Shown: positions 12,680 through 23,540 of the stretch, one piece after another | Position numbering within the stretch: the first letter of the stretch is position 1 | How the letters are laid out: each line of letters begins with the position of its first letter | From: Cornus controversa | Lineage: Eukaryota > Streptophyta > Magnoliopsida > Cornales > Cornaceae | Length of the DNA: 64,000 nt | Direction of reading: 5' to 3' | Assembly (NCBI GenBank): GCA_026545225.1 | Contig: CM048849.1 | Location: 10,217,541-10,281,540, forward strand | The notes under the pieces: model-generated | Database searches by the model: none | Seen by the model: the letters and a program-made list of their open reading frames with translations, nothing else | Told to the model about the DNA's origin: nothing | Made by a program: the position numbers and the translations under genes

Positions 12680-13680
12680 TTGCCCCTGGCTAAGCGAGAT
12701 TTGTACAATTTGACAGGGAAAAAAATCTAAAAAGCTAATTATATTAAATAGTGTAGAAGAATTTTAGATAATTATTTCTTTAATTTTTTTTTTTAAAAAA
12801 ACATTTTCAAAATTTTAAAAAATATAAAATAGTTTTGATAGAATAAAAAAAAAAGTGATAATGAAATAAGATGTTTCCATTTAAAAAACCATTGACGAAT
12901 TTACCTCTCAAAACTAGTTTTGGTTGTTTTATTATTCCGAAAAGAAAACTAATATGGAAAAATGATTGAATAAAAGGAGTCTGTTATTTTTAGTTTGTTA
13001 AAAGGAATTATTTTTTTTATAAGGTAAGTTGATAATTGAATTAAGATAAAATCAAAAGTCAAATTACAAGAGATCAAGGGGCATACAAAATAAAAAAATT
13101 TATGTGATTAAATCAGATTAATCAAAAAGTCAGATTTATGGCATTATTTTATCCCATCACTAATTATGATTATGCATAGAGGAGTCATCTTGTAATTTAA
13201 GATGGTGGCTTTAGTATTCCCTACTTGGAGTGCAACTATTTTTTTACAGTGGAGTCAAAAATAATTAATGAGTTTCGAGTCATGAGATGACTGGTCTCTT
13301 TAATAGTCCACTAGAGCCAAGTGGGGGCGCGAGAAATGATATGAGCACTCATTGGCACTTCTATATACTGCGTGTTTGTGGAATACTAAGTTACTAACCG
13401 TGTCTCTGTTAACAAGAAATGGGATATTCTCTCTTGGGACAACACATAACTCTCTACTTTTCTTACTGTACTCGATCCTTAGAATTCAATTATTCTAGGC
13501 TTGTGTTTCGAGAGAAGGCCATATGGTGAAGCATTTGGGGGAAGGAGCCATTAAAGGAAAGCTTGGAGGAGACTAGAGTGTTCTGATAGTTGAGAATCAA
13601 AAACATCTAAGGGTGTAGTTTCTCATCTATCTTACTCTAGATATACATGATTTCTACAAAAACAAATCAAAAAATGATTT
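12680..13680. other. AT-rich spacer, nothing recognised
   Basis: Homopolymer-rich AT DNA to ~13150, then mixed sequence. No coding frame, RNA gene or element border could be supported. Confidence 0.4.
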
Positions 13681-13689
13681 TGCTTCTAC

Positions 13690-13980
13690 TGTATAAAGAC
13701 CCATTTCCGACAGAGTAATGATACTTTGTCTAACTTTTGTGACAGAGTATTAGTCCGAATTTCACGTGCTCAGCCACTTCATTCTCTCAAAAAAATCTTT
13801 ACGCCAGCAAAAATTTTACAACCGGGGAAGCGAAAACGGCGCCATATCTCCCTTTGCGATTTTCTATCTCCCCCATTTCTCCACTCTCTTTTCGTTCTGC
13901 CTCTCAGTTCTTCGTCTCTCTTCCTTCTCCCGAATAAGCTCTAGTCTTCTCAGCCCTAAATTGGATTATCGAGGGTACGT
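13690..13980 (+). repeat. Inverted-pair segment, left copy
   Basis: Shares order and wording with the reverse complement of 21930-22280: TTCCGACAGAGTAATGATAC, then GAGTATTAGTCCGAAT, then AAAATTTTACAACCGGGGAA, GAAAACGGCGCC, a CT-rich tract and CAGCCCTAA. Divergence is clear by eye. It may be the end of a large transposon (long terminal inverted repeats) or a duplicated 5' leader of a gene family. Confidence 0.55.
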
Positions 13981-14446
13981 GTTAAATTTTTGTAGGTTAT
14001 ATGTTATGAATTTTTGTGAGTATTTACATGAACAGAATTTTTGAATTTTTTGAATTCATTTCTTTTTAGGGGCACTCACAATTACATGTTTTATTTGCTT
14101 CAGGGAATATATATGTGCACATATATGCCTTTTTCTTAATCCACCGTTTTAGCTTTCTAGGTTATACGCGCATAGGGAAGGCATAATGCAAAGTTATGAC
14201 TGCGTGCACATATATGTTCATCATTCCTCAAGAAGACGACCACTTCACTTTCCTATTGTCTTGATAATTATTCTTCTTTTTTTTCATTTTTTTAATGCAT
14301 ATGACAAATGATGTGATCTTGTTGGAAACTTGAAGGGAAAAAAAACATAGCATTAGAAGCAAACATTTGAAACACAATTTAGACTCATAAAAATACCCTT
14401 GGTCACAATTTCATGTTTTGCATATTCTCTTTGGTGCTCGTATTTG

Positions 14447-14719
14447 GAATGAAAGGAACCTAAGACTTCATGAAGGGAAATCTATGTTGGCCGGCTGAAG
14501 TCTGTGTCATGAAATTTCTGAGCTTAGAATTCATTAGTTCTTATTTCATAATTCTTGTAATGTTCTGTTTTTAGCCCTTTCTTGCTAGCATTGGATTTGC
14601 ATTTGGAATGAAAGGAACCTAAGACTTCATGAAGGGAAGTCTATGTTGGTCGGCTGAAGTCTGTGTCATGAAATTTATGAGCTTAGAATTCATTGGTTCT
14701 TAATTCTCAATTCTTGTAA
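14447..14719 (+). repeat. 156-bp tandem duplication of host DNA, second copy interrupted
   Basis: The unit starting TGGAATGAAAGGAACCTAAG at 14447 is repeated from 14603 with few changes. The first copy runs on through TTCTTGTAATGTTCTG to GCATTGGATTTG. The second breaks at 14719 after TTCTTGTAA and resumes at 17875 with TGTAATGTTTTGCTC through GCATTGGATTTG (~17920). The first copy is therefore an internal empty-site control for the element at 14720-17874. Confidence 0.85.
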
Positions 14720-14969
14720 TGTAGTAACCTTTGTGGACGGGTGGAAGTGGGCGGGTGCGAAGACAGACACTGAGCTGAGCTACCATACTGACAGGGTACA
14801 GGGTGCTCAATCTCACATCGCCTGGGTGTGGAGAAGGGGATGTGCTTATATGTAGTATGTTCTCTTCAAATGGTATGAGGCCTTTTGGGATAAAATCCAA
14901 GAGCAAAACCTTGCGGGCTCAGGCCCAAAGTGGACAATATCATACCATGTGTTGGAGTGGGGTATTACA
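14720..14969 (+). repeat. TRIM-type LTR, copy A
   Basis: 250 bp, TGTAGTAACC to GGGGTATTACA. The same length and sequence type recur at 15040-15289 and, reversed, at 18845-19725. Immediately followed by TTGGTATCAGAGC (14971-14983). Confidence 0.85.
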
Positions 14970-14970
14970 G

Positions 14971-15039
14971 TTGGTATCAGAGCCTGAACCCAGCCAAAAG
15001 TGTGCCGACGAGGACGTCGGGCCTCGTAGGGGGGTGGAT
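14971..15039 (+). other. TRIM internal segment: primer-binding site and polypurine tract
   Basis: About 70 bp only. It opens with TTGGTATCAGAGC, an exact initiator tRNA-Met primer-binding site, and closes with GTAGGGGGGTGGAT, a polypurine tract directly before the next LTR. No coding capacity, as expected for a terminal-repeat retrotransposon in miniature (TRIM). Confidence 0.8.
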
Positions 15040-15289
15040 TGTAGTAACCCTGGTGGACGGGTGTGAGTGGGCGGGTGCAAAGATAGACACTGGGCTGACC
15101 TACCACACTGACAGGGTACAGGGTGCTTAATCCCACATCGCCTGGGTGTGGAAAAGGGGTTGTACTTATATGTAGTATGTTCTCTTCAAATGGTATAAGG
15201 CCTTTTGGGGTAAAACCCAAGATCAAAACCGTGCAGGCTCAGGCCCAAAGCGGACAATATCATACCATGTGTTGGAGCGGGGTATTACA
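15040..15289 (+). repeat. TRIM-type LTR, copy B
   Basis: 250 bp, same length as copy A and closely similar (TGTAGTAACCCTGG to GGGGTATTACA). It is followed by its own primer-binding site TTGGTATCAGAGC at 15291-15303, so it acts both as 3' LTR of the miniature element and as 5' LTR of the longer composite. Confidence 0.85.
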
Positions 15290-15440
15290 TTTGGTATCAG
15301 AGCTTTCCAGGTTCAAGTGTTCTCAGGTCTGTAGGGTCCGTCGTAGGGTATCTTCTGCGTTGCGTATTCTGATAAATAGAATTTAAGTAGAGGATTTATT
15401 GTACTCTATACATCTTAATCTATTATTGGGGCTTATTTAG

Positions 15441-16060
15441 ATGTCACCCCATAGGAGTAGGAAGACAAATCACAACTAAGGTCAAGATAATGTTCAGGAT
15501 GGAAAGGTTGAACTTCCTCTCAATTTGGCAGCCACGGTAGTTTAGGCTGTAGCTACAGGAGTGGCGACTGCTCTTTAGAATCAGCAGCCACCACAGCAGC
15601 CACTGCAAACGGCGCATGTTCCGTTACCAGTGAAACAGCCTAACAGTTGGGAAGGATTTAAAACTCTTCCACATAAGGGAATTCCTAGACTTACAGAAGA
15701 AGGATAGGACAATCGCAGGGTCGGAATAGGAGTTCACCAATTTATCTTTGTTGCACCTGAGGAGGTGAACACTATAGAGAAGAAGCTGAGCTATTTTGTG
15801 AAGGGATTGATTTAGACTACTCAACAGGTCATCGTGGGTAATCTAGCTTATTCCACTTACACTCAGGTGGTTAATGCTGCGTTGCAGCACTGTCAAATAA
15901 GGAGGGATTATAGGAAAGGATAGGGGGAGAAATGAAATGATAGATACTTCGTTAGCCAGATAGTGAAAAAGAAAAATGGAAATAGCAGGGCAATCTATTC
16001 AATAGATGCACTATGGGAGGGTTTACAACGTCATGCCAGATCATGTGCAGGCTCCACCGC
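15441..16060 (+). pseudogene. Degenerate gypsy gag
   Basis: Starting at an ATG (15441), one main frame interrupted by several stops gives gag-like text: a proline/glutamine-rich stretch (QQPPQQPLQ), then a capsid-like part with EVNTIEKKLSYFVKGL and an alanine/glutamine-rich helix. No protease or polymerase remains before the polypurine tract, so about 4 kb of pol is deleted relative to a normal chromovirus. Confidence 0.55.
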
Positions 16061-16165
16061 AATGAGGCGGAGTCCACTTGGATGAGGGAGGATGAAATAA
16101 AGTCAAAATACCTAGATCTTTTATTTTAGGTATGAGGCGAATTCCGAGGACGGAATTTCTTTTCT

Positions 16166-16177
16166 AGGGGGGAAGAA
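16166..16177 (+). other. Polypurine tract
   Basis: AGGGGGGAAGAA directly precedes TGTAATATCC at 16178, the usual arrangement of plus-strand primer and 3' LTR start in a gypsy element. Confidence 0.75.
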
Positions 16178-17083
16178 TGTAATATCCTGTAATTTGAGGA
16201 TATTTAAATTGGGTTTTTATTTATTTGATGGAGTTTTTAATTATTTAAATGCTCTAATTAATTTTGTCAATGCCTGTTTTTATATGTTTAATGTGGATGT
16301 TTGAATTGTTGTTAAGTGTTGATTGTGTTTAATTTTGTGTTAAATATTTGTTTTAAATATAGTTTTTTCTGTTAAATAAAAAATATGTTGGTTTGGGCTG
16401 CATTTTCTTTATTTTTTTGTTCTATTATTATTATTATTATGTTGAGCTAGGCTGCTGGGTTGGGCTATATATATACTTATATATAATTGGGCTAAATATT
16501 TTATATTTATTAGTTTAATTATTTAGGAATATTAAATAAGAGAAAAGGAATTAGGGTTCAGTAGTTTCTATGCACAGAGGATTCCTACGCACAGACAGGG
16601 AAAAGACGGTAGACGCCAGGAAAAGAAAAAAAAAGTAATTTTTGCTCAACATCACAAGGCAAGTTCGAACTCTTCTCTTCCCCTTTGAATCTGTATACAT
16701 ATATAATATTTGTATATACATGTTGCTGAAATATATGTATAATATATATATATTAATTGTATAGACATGTTGCTAGAAATTTTTATGCAATTAATTATGA
16801 AACTAAATGATTTTGCATACTAAGAATAATTCTGTGAATTAAACATGAAGATTTTGGAGTTTTGGTACTATTTTAGGGTATTTTTGCATATGTTTATACA
16901 TGTATATATGATTGTATAGGGGGCTTTATATATATATATATATATCTAAACATGGAATTGGGTTTACTGTATTCATCATTTTTTGAACGTTTTTGTTCCG
17001 ATTAAAAAGTAGATCTTACTTCCTAGTAACAAAAACGGAACAAAAACGTTCAAAAATGATGAATACAGTAAACCCAATTCCAT

Positions 17084-17126
<43 letters not shown>

Positions 17127-17874
17127 CCCCCTATACAGTCATATATACATCTATAAACATATGCAAAAATACCCTAAAACAGTACCAAAACTCCAAAATC
17201 TTCATGTTTAATTCACATAATTATTCTTAGCATGCAAAATCATTTAGTTTTATAATTAATTGCATACAAATTTCTAGCAACATGTCTATACAATTAATAT
17301 ATATATTATACATATATTCCAGCAACATGTATATACAAATATTATATGTGTATACAAATTCAAAGGGGAAGAGAAGAGTTCGAACTTGCCTTCTGATGTT
17401 GAGCAAAAAATCACTTTTTTTTCCTTTTCCTGGCGTCTACCATCTTCTCCCTATCTGTGCGTAGGAATCCTCTGTGCGTTGAAACTACTGAACCCCAATT
17501 CCTTTTCTCTCATTTAATATTCCTAAATAATTAAACTAATAAATATAAAATATTTAGCCCAACTATATATAAATATATATATAGCCCAGCCCAGCAGTCT
17601 AGCCCAACCTAATAATAATAATAATAGAATAAAAAAATAAAGAAAATGCAGCCCAAACCAACATATTTTTTATTTAACAGAAAAAAAAACTATATTTAAA
17701 ACAAATATTTAACACAAAATTAAACACAATCAACAATTAGTAACAATTCAAACATCCACATTAAACATATAAAAACAGGCATTGACAAAATTAATTAAAG
17801 CATTTAAATAATTAAAAACTCCATCAAATAAATAAAAATCCAATTTAAATATCCTCAAATTACGGGGTATTACA
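16178..17874. repeat. 1.7-kb near-perfect palindrome of two head-to-head LTR-like arms
   Basis: Left arm 16178-17000 (823 bp) and right arm 17036-17874 (839 bp) are reverse complements along their whole length, roughly 95% identical by eye, around a 35-bp spacer. Outer ends are TGTAATATCCTGTAATTT and, on the other strand, TGTAATACCCCGTAATTT, typical starts of plant gypsy LTRs. A (TA)n tract near the arm ends is longer in the right arm (17087-17124). Transcription through it would give a hairpin RNA of over 800 bp. Confidence 0.9.
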
Positions 17875-18189
17875 TGTAATGTTTTGCTCTTAGTCCTTTG
17901 TTGCTAGCATTGGATTTGTTTTTTCTTTGTAAAGTGAGGCCCTAGGGGTGGCAAAATGGGTGTTGACCCGTCAACCCGTCCGGATCCGCCCACTAATAAA
18001 TGAATTTGGGTGACCTATTTTTCTAAACAGGTCAAAAATGGGTTGGATAATAATTCATCATTTCATCCATTAATTCAAGGATTATGTGGGTTGAATATGG
18101 GTACTCATATTCAACCCATGTTCCACCCATTATTATATAAAAGACTCAAATGTATAAATGTTGTATCATTTCATACAATCTCATACTGC

Positions 18190-18520
18190 CTCACCATTTC
18201 TCTGTCTAAATTATATCTCTTTCTCTCTCTTTTATGCGTATTACCCCACCCTTTCTCTCTCTAAAATTTCTCTCTCTAAATTATCGCGCTCTCTCTCTGT
18301 GCTCTCTCTCATGATCCCTCTCTTTATCTTCGCCTCTCTAAATTATCTTTCTCTCTCTCCCCTCTGTACATACCGCCTCACCCTTTCTCTCTCTAAAATC
18401 TCACTTTTTCTTCATGCTGCCCTACTCTCTCTCTCTAAATAGTCGCTCTCTCATGATCCCTCTTTTTTTCTCTTCGACTCTCTCATTATCCCCCCTCTCT
18501 TTCTCTCTCCCTCAGCTCAA
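18190..18520. repeat. CT-rich degenerate minisatellite
   Basis: Imperfect repeats built on CTCTCTCTAAAATTTCTCTC and CTCTCTCATGATCCCTCT within the hAT-like element. Open frames across it are low-complexity and not genes. Confidence 0.7.
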
Positions 18521-18844
18521 AATTCAAAGTTTGGACTTGTGGCACATCAAATGATGCAGGTTATGAAGCATTTTGAAGCAATATAGATGCTCGACAAATA
18601 AATTATAAAATATTCAGAGTGTTACCATCACAACGAATACAAACTTCAAATTTCAGACTTGTTGCACGTCAAGTTAATTAAAAAATTTGGTGAACAAACT
18701 GGTCTTGAATGAATTATTTCTCTTAATTGCAACTTGAATTGATTTCAAAATGAGTATCAACAGACCTTATAATTCTTTTAACTATCATCCGGCCAATTCC
18801 CATTCCTCGTAATGCAGGAATAACCTGGAATGCACTGAAACACA

Positions 18845-19725
18845 TGTAACACCCCACTCCAACACATAGTATGATATTGTCCGTTTTAGGCCTAAGCCCG
18901 TACAGTTTTGCTCTTGGGTTTTACCCCAAAAGGCTTCATACCATTTAAAAAGAACACACTACATATAAGCACATCCCCTTCTCCACACCCAGGCGATATG
19001 GGATTGAGCACCCTGTAGTCTGATAGTGTGGTAGTTCAGCCCAGTGTCTTTTCTTGCACCCACCCACATCACACCCGCCTACAAGGGTCACTACAATCCA
19101 CCCCGGGGATGACTACAATTCAACCCCTATGAGGCCTGACATCCTCATCGGCACACTTCCGATTGGGTTCAGGCTCTAATACCAACTGTAATACCCCACT
19201 CCAACACATGTTATGATATTGTTCGTTTTGGGCCTATGCCCGCACTGTTTTGCTCTTAGGTTTTACCCCAAAAAGGTCTCATACCATTTGAAGAGAACAT
19301 ATTACATATAAGCACATCCCCTTCTTTGCACCCAAACGATATGGGATTAAGCAATCCTGACATGCCCCGGCAGTAAACCTGACATGCCCCGGCAATCCAC
19401 CCCGCTGGTGATTACAATCCACCCCCCTATGAGGCCTGACGTCCTCGTTGGCACACCTCTAGCTGGGTTCAGGCTCTGATACCAACTGTAATACCCCGAT
19501 CCAACACATGGTATGATATTGTCTGCTTTGGGCCTAAGCCCGCATGGTTTTGCTCTTGAGTTTTACCCCAAAAGGCCTCATACCATTTGAAGAGAACACA
19601 CTACATATAAGCACATCCCCTTCTCCACACCCAGTGTGGTAGCTCAGCCCAGTGTCTTTTCTTGCACCCACTCACGTCACACTCGCCCACAAGGGTCATT
19701 ACAATCCACCCCGCGGGTGACTACA
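18845..19725 (-). mobile_element. Tandem TRIM array: three LTRs, two internal segments
   Basis: Read on the minus strand, three LTRs of the 250-bp family alternate with two short internal segments. On the plus strand LTR starts lie at 18845 (TGTAACACCCCACTCC), 19187 (TGTAATACCCCACTCC) and 19487 (TGTAATACCCCGATCC). Before the second and third are inverted primer-binding sites (GCTCTAATACCAA, mutated; GCTCTGATACCAA, exact complement of TTGGTATCAGAGC). The middle LTR is truncated and patched with a duplicated word TGACATGCCCCGGCA. The array is flanked by ACACA at 18840-18844 and 19726-19730, so it entered as one unit. Confidence 0.82.
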
Positions 19726-20775
19726 ACACATTTACATGAATACATGTAAGATCTCTTTCTATTCTGAGGTAAATACAGTATATTCAAGAAATTAATCGGC
19801 AATGCTAATGATGATTTTTGAAATAAAATTACTTTTTTTCATATTACATACATAGACTATAGATGTGGAGAGAAAAAAATAGACACAGAAACATGGAATC
19901 GGATATAAAAAAAAAATGTAGAATATAAGATGTTCATTGGCAAGGTTGATGAGTAAAAAGCAAGCTTTTTTAAGTTAAAGATGGAGATTTGCTTACATAG
20001 AACAAAGTAAAAGAGTAAGATTTGAAGTAAATAGTGTCTTAAAAGAGTTGAAAATGAATAAGAAGATGTAATAATAATGAGCAAGAAATCACTATAGAAT
20101 TGCTACGCCAAATCCAAAGACACCCTAATATGCATATAACAAAAATTGGAAGGTTAGAAACAAAAATTGTATTGCAGTCAATTTGAGATAATCAAATTAT
20201 TGACCTGATCATTTATGAAAATGTGTCGGGCTTTGTAAACAGGTCGAGTATTATAACCAGGTGGGATTTGATGGGTCTTTTATACGGGTCGAATTTGACC
20301 TCGGTCACAAATTTTTAATCGGATCGGGTTTGATCCCGTTTGTTCAGATCGGGTCGACCCGTTTGTTCAGATCAGATCGTCTTATTTTATCTAGGCCTAG
20401 GGTGGTTTGACTAATCTGGGTCAAGTTAGCCCATTTATTTAGGTTGGCCGACTAATCCAGTTGGGTTAGATCAAATATGAGTTGGCAGGTTGACCCGACC
20501 CATATTTGAACTGCCCATATTCAACCCGTTACAAACGAGTTGAATATGGATCACAACCGATATTTGATTTGCCCATAGTCAACCAGTCTAAACCCGTCAA
20601 ACCCACCCATTTTGCCACGCCTAGTTACTGTCGTGTCTAGTTGGGTCAAATATAGGTTAACGGATTGAACCAACTCAGATTCAACCCGCTCATATTTGAC
20701 CCGCTACAAACAGATTGAATATGGGTCACAACCCATATTCGACCCATCCCAAACCCACCCAGTTTGCCACTCCTA

Positions 20776-21199
20776 AGTGAGAGTATGCCTTCACTAGTTT
20801 CTCATGATTGGTAGTATCTTATATTTTATTTAGGTGACTAATGTTCCAATAAGATCACCTAATAGGGATGTTTGGTTTGTTACTATATTACGCAGCTAGT
20901 CATTTCAGATATGTGAGACAGAGAACTGATGTTGGCTTGCAACCAAGATTCTACTCTCTGTTCACTTGTTCTTCCTTTCTTTTAGTATGAGTTGTTTGAT
21001 TAGATTGGATTGGATTGTTTTGTGGTTGTTCTCCGGGCTATGCCTCCTTGTAACTCTTGTGTTTGGTTTTATAAAAGCTTTATTACCAGAAAAAAAAAAT
21101 TTAAGTAAAGTTAATTCTTTTGACTCTGTCTTGATAGTTTTACATCCATCAAAACTCATGAAGGGCTGATTGAGTAGGAAACATGAGCAAAATTAAAAA

Positions 21200-21240
<41 letters not shown>

Positions 21241-21929
21241 CAAAATTTAATTTATTTAACACGAATTTAAGAATTGAATTGACAATAGCAAGATTAAGAT
21301 TACAATGTAACATTGTATGAAAATATTTTACAACGACACAATCCAACAGATTTTAGCTAGAGGTTAAAGCACTCGTCAGTAAAACTTAAAACTCGTCTTC
21401 TTTAGCTCTGTATACCAGGCATAGGTTCTGAAGCAAGTAGTTCACACTCCTTTAATGCTAAAGTTTCTCATCCAACTCTGGAGAACTTCTCCAGTAAGTT
21501 TCACCTGAAGGTCTTCTTCCCATTGGGGACTCAAGCTCACTAGCTCAGTGTGGATAAGGAACTGAATCATCAAGAGATAGCTTGGCTTTGTAGCTCACTT
21601 CTAATCAACCTTGATAACAGGACAAACACCGAAACTATATTTCAAACTTCATTTCTAATCCACCTTTGTAATAGTTTGAATACTAAATATACATTCCAGA
21701 TGAGAATTTGAAGGAAAATATTTCTTCCTCTTTCTTTCAGAAAAGAGAAAGTGAAGTTTTGAATTCTCACCTCTTCAGGCATAGCACTTTCTGTTGGCCT
21801 CAAAAGTTTTCTATGAACTACTAGCCTTCTGCTACTTGACTTCAGTATTCATAAGCCCAAGTCTGTAGTAAAGTTGCAAACACTGTAATAATTAAATTGC
21901 AAGAAGAAATTAAAATAACCAAAATCATT
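20776..21929. other. Unclassified DNA with a possible LINE 3' tail
   Basis: Around 21030-21105 the text GGCTATGCCTCCTTGTAAC followed by a poly-A run resembles the 3' end of plant LINEs. A (TA)n tract lies at 21200-21236. The remainder to 21929 shows no supportable gene. Confidence 0.35.
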
Positions 21930-22280
21930 GAGTATATTAGGGCTAAGAAGATTAGATTCATATAAGATTAGGGAAATGTGAAATCGAAGAGAAAAAAAGA
22001 GACAGCCAGAATCAAGGAACGAGAGCAGAGGGGGGAATGAGAGAGGGGGAACGGGGGAGAGAGAATATCGCTAACAGAGGGACGGCGCCGTTTTTGCTTC
22101 TCCAGTTGTAAAATTTTTAACTGGCAAAAAGGATTTTTTAGGGAACGACGTGGCTGTGCCACGTGGGATTCGGACTAATACTCGGCCAAAGCATCATTAC
22201 TCTTTCCCAGGTGGGATTCGGGATTCGAACTAATACTCGGCCAGAGCATCATTACTCTTTCCGACAATGTACATGCTATA
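21930..22280 (-). repeat. Inverted-pair segment, right copy
   Basis: Reverse-complement counterpart of 13690-13980. It contains an internal duplication of ~60 bp (the word GGAAAGAGTAATGATGC then GGCCGAGTATTAGTCCGAAT occurs twice) and a CACGTGG G-box-like word. No protein is supported. Confidence 0.55.
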
Positions 22281-22289
22281 TAATCTATC

Positions 22290-23540
22290 TTCATTAAAAA
22301 AGGAGTCCCGATGTCAATTATCCTAGTACAAGTATAAAAAGGGTTTTGTGATTGTGACTATCATTACATAATTGAATATGAACTACATCATCCAATTTGC
22401 AATTTGCAAGTATAAAGTGACAATCACATATAAATTAGGATGGTGATTTTAGTATATGGTGTGATTTTAGTATACGGAGGGAGTAAATGTTTTCATGAAA
22501 GGAGCAATGAAGGACACTAGATTGAAGATAATATATGCTTAATCAAAATCGGCCATTATAGTGGTGGGCCATATAGGCAAAATTCTCTCTCTTTTTGAAG
22601 GCCTCATAAAGGCTCTCAATGTGGAGTTCTATTGTTTTCTGGTTCTGGTTGAGGGAGATTCCGATGGACAACAAGTTTTACCGATATCAAATGCATGAGT
22701 CCGAAGAGTAGGTGATAAAGAGGCCGACTTTTTGGCATAGAGTGGAGCAAATGACTCCGACACCTACACCCAAAATAAATACCTTATACAGAAGCTAAAA
22801 AATATATTAAAAAAATTTGAATTCATACCTTCAATCAAACAGAGAGATCGAGCTTTGTTTATATGTGTTTTCCCCTTTGATTTTGCAAACAAATAGAAGA
22901 CTAATGCTCTATTTTCACTTTTAATTTTGCAAAATCGAAGGGAGAGGCCCAGAATGAAAGAGAGGAAATGGCGACAAGAGAATGAGAAAAGAAGTAGAAG
23001 AGGAGGAGGAGAAAGAGGGGAAATTGGGGAGAGAGAGAGAGAGAGCCCCTAACTTTAAGCTTTCCAAGTTTGGAATGTCTAGGCTTTCACACGTAGAAAA
23101 TAAATTAATAAATAAAAAATAATACTTCTTTGGAATTTGATAATTTCTGAATAAATTTATGTGAGTAGGGGATGACATCGTTATAACGTCATTATGTTTA
23201 TGAAATCATGATTATGTCATCTCTTACTCATAAAAAATTCATTTAAAATTTGTTATTTGTATTATTACTCTTTAAAAAATTTGAGAATGATGGTCGATGA
23301 AAATTCCAAGGATGTATTATTTCTTTTTAATATTATTAGAACAATGCTTGCCTCACATTATACAAGTAGGAGTTCATGCTAAATAGCTGATGTGGATCAA
23401 TTAAAACTAAACACATTTAAAACTTTTAAAAAAATTAGACACGAGCCATTTAGGTCTTTTTATGGGTCATACAAAAAATAAATTTACACAAAACCAAATA
23501 CACACAATATATGTATTTGTGAGTGTATACATATATGTGC
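22290..23540. other. Intergenic DNA, one possible MITE end
   Basis: TATACGGAGGGAGTA near 22475-22489 is the outward end typical of Stowaway-type MITEs (TACTCCCTCCGT inverted), but no matching left end could be fixed. A GA-rich tract is at 23025-23045. No gene seen. Confidence 0.35.

Larger units (their letters stand above)
14720..17874 (+). mobile_element. Composite LTR element with palindromic 3' end
   Basis: Bounded by the 5-bp target duplication TGTAA (14715-14719 and 17875-17879) and by TG...CA ends. Order: LTR 14720-14969; primer-binding site and 70-bp internal segment with a polypurine tract; second LTR 15040-15289; a second primer-binding site 15291-15303; degenerate gag; polypurine tract 16166-16177; then 16178-17874, two head-to-head copies of a different LTR-like sequence. 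The pairing of a 250-bp 5' LTR with a 1.7-kb inverted-repeat 3' end is not a standard LTR element. It may be a recombinant between a TRIM and a larger gypsy element, or a product of self-primed or auto-integrated cDNA. The matching duplication and the empty site next door argue that it was inserted as one unit. Confidence 0.75.
17943..20775 (+). mobile_element. Non-autonomous hAT-like element, carrying a nested TRIM array
   Basis: Left end TAGGGGTGGCAAAATGGGT and right end (reverse complement) TAGGAGTGGCAAACTGGGT form short terminal inverted repeats of hAT type. Subterminal DNA is full of alternating GGGTTGAC, GACCCG and AACCCAT words. There is no transposase frame. An alternative right end with the same motif occurs at 20600-20624. 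Flanks share AAGTGAG but not in exact register, so an 8-bp target duplication is only suggested. The TRIM array at 18845-19725 inserted inside it later. Confidence 0.5.

Noticed and set aside
14971..14983. tRNA-like text TTGGTATCAGAGC
   Set aside because: A primer-binding site complementary to the tRNA-Met 3' end, not a tRNA gene; no cloverleaf around it. It recurs at 15291 and inverted near 19470.
18845..19725. CRISPR-like repeat-spacer pattern
   Set aside because: Repeat units are ~250-bp LTRs in a plant nuclear context with a transposon target duplication.
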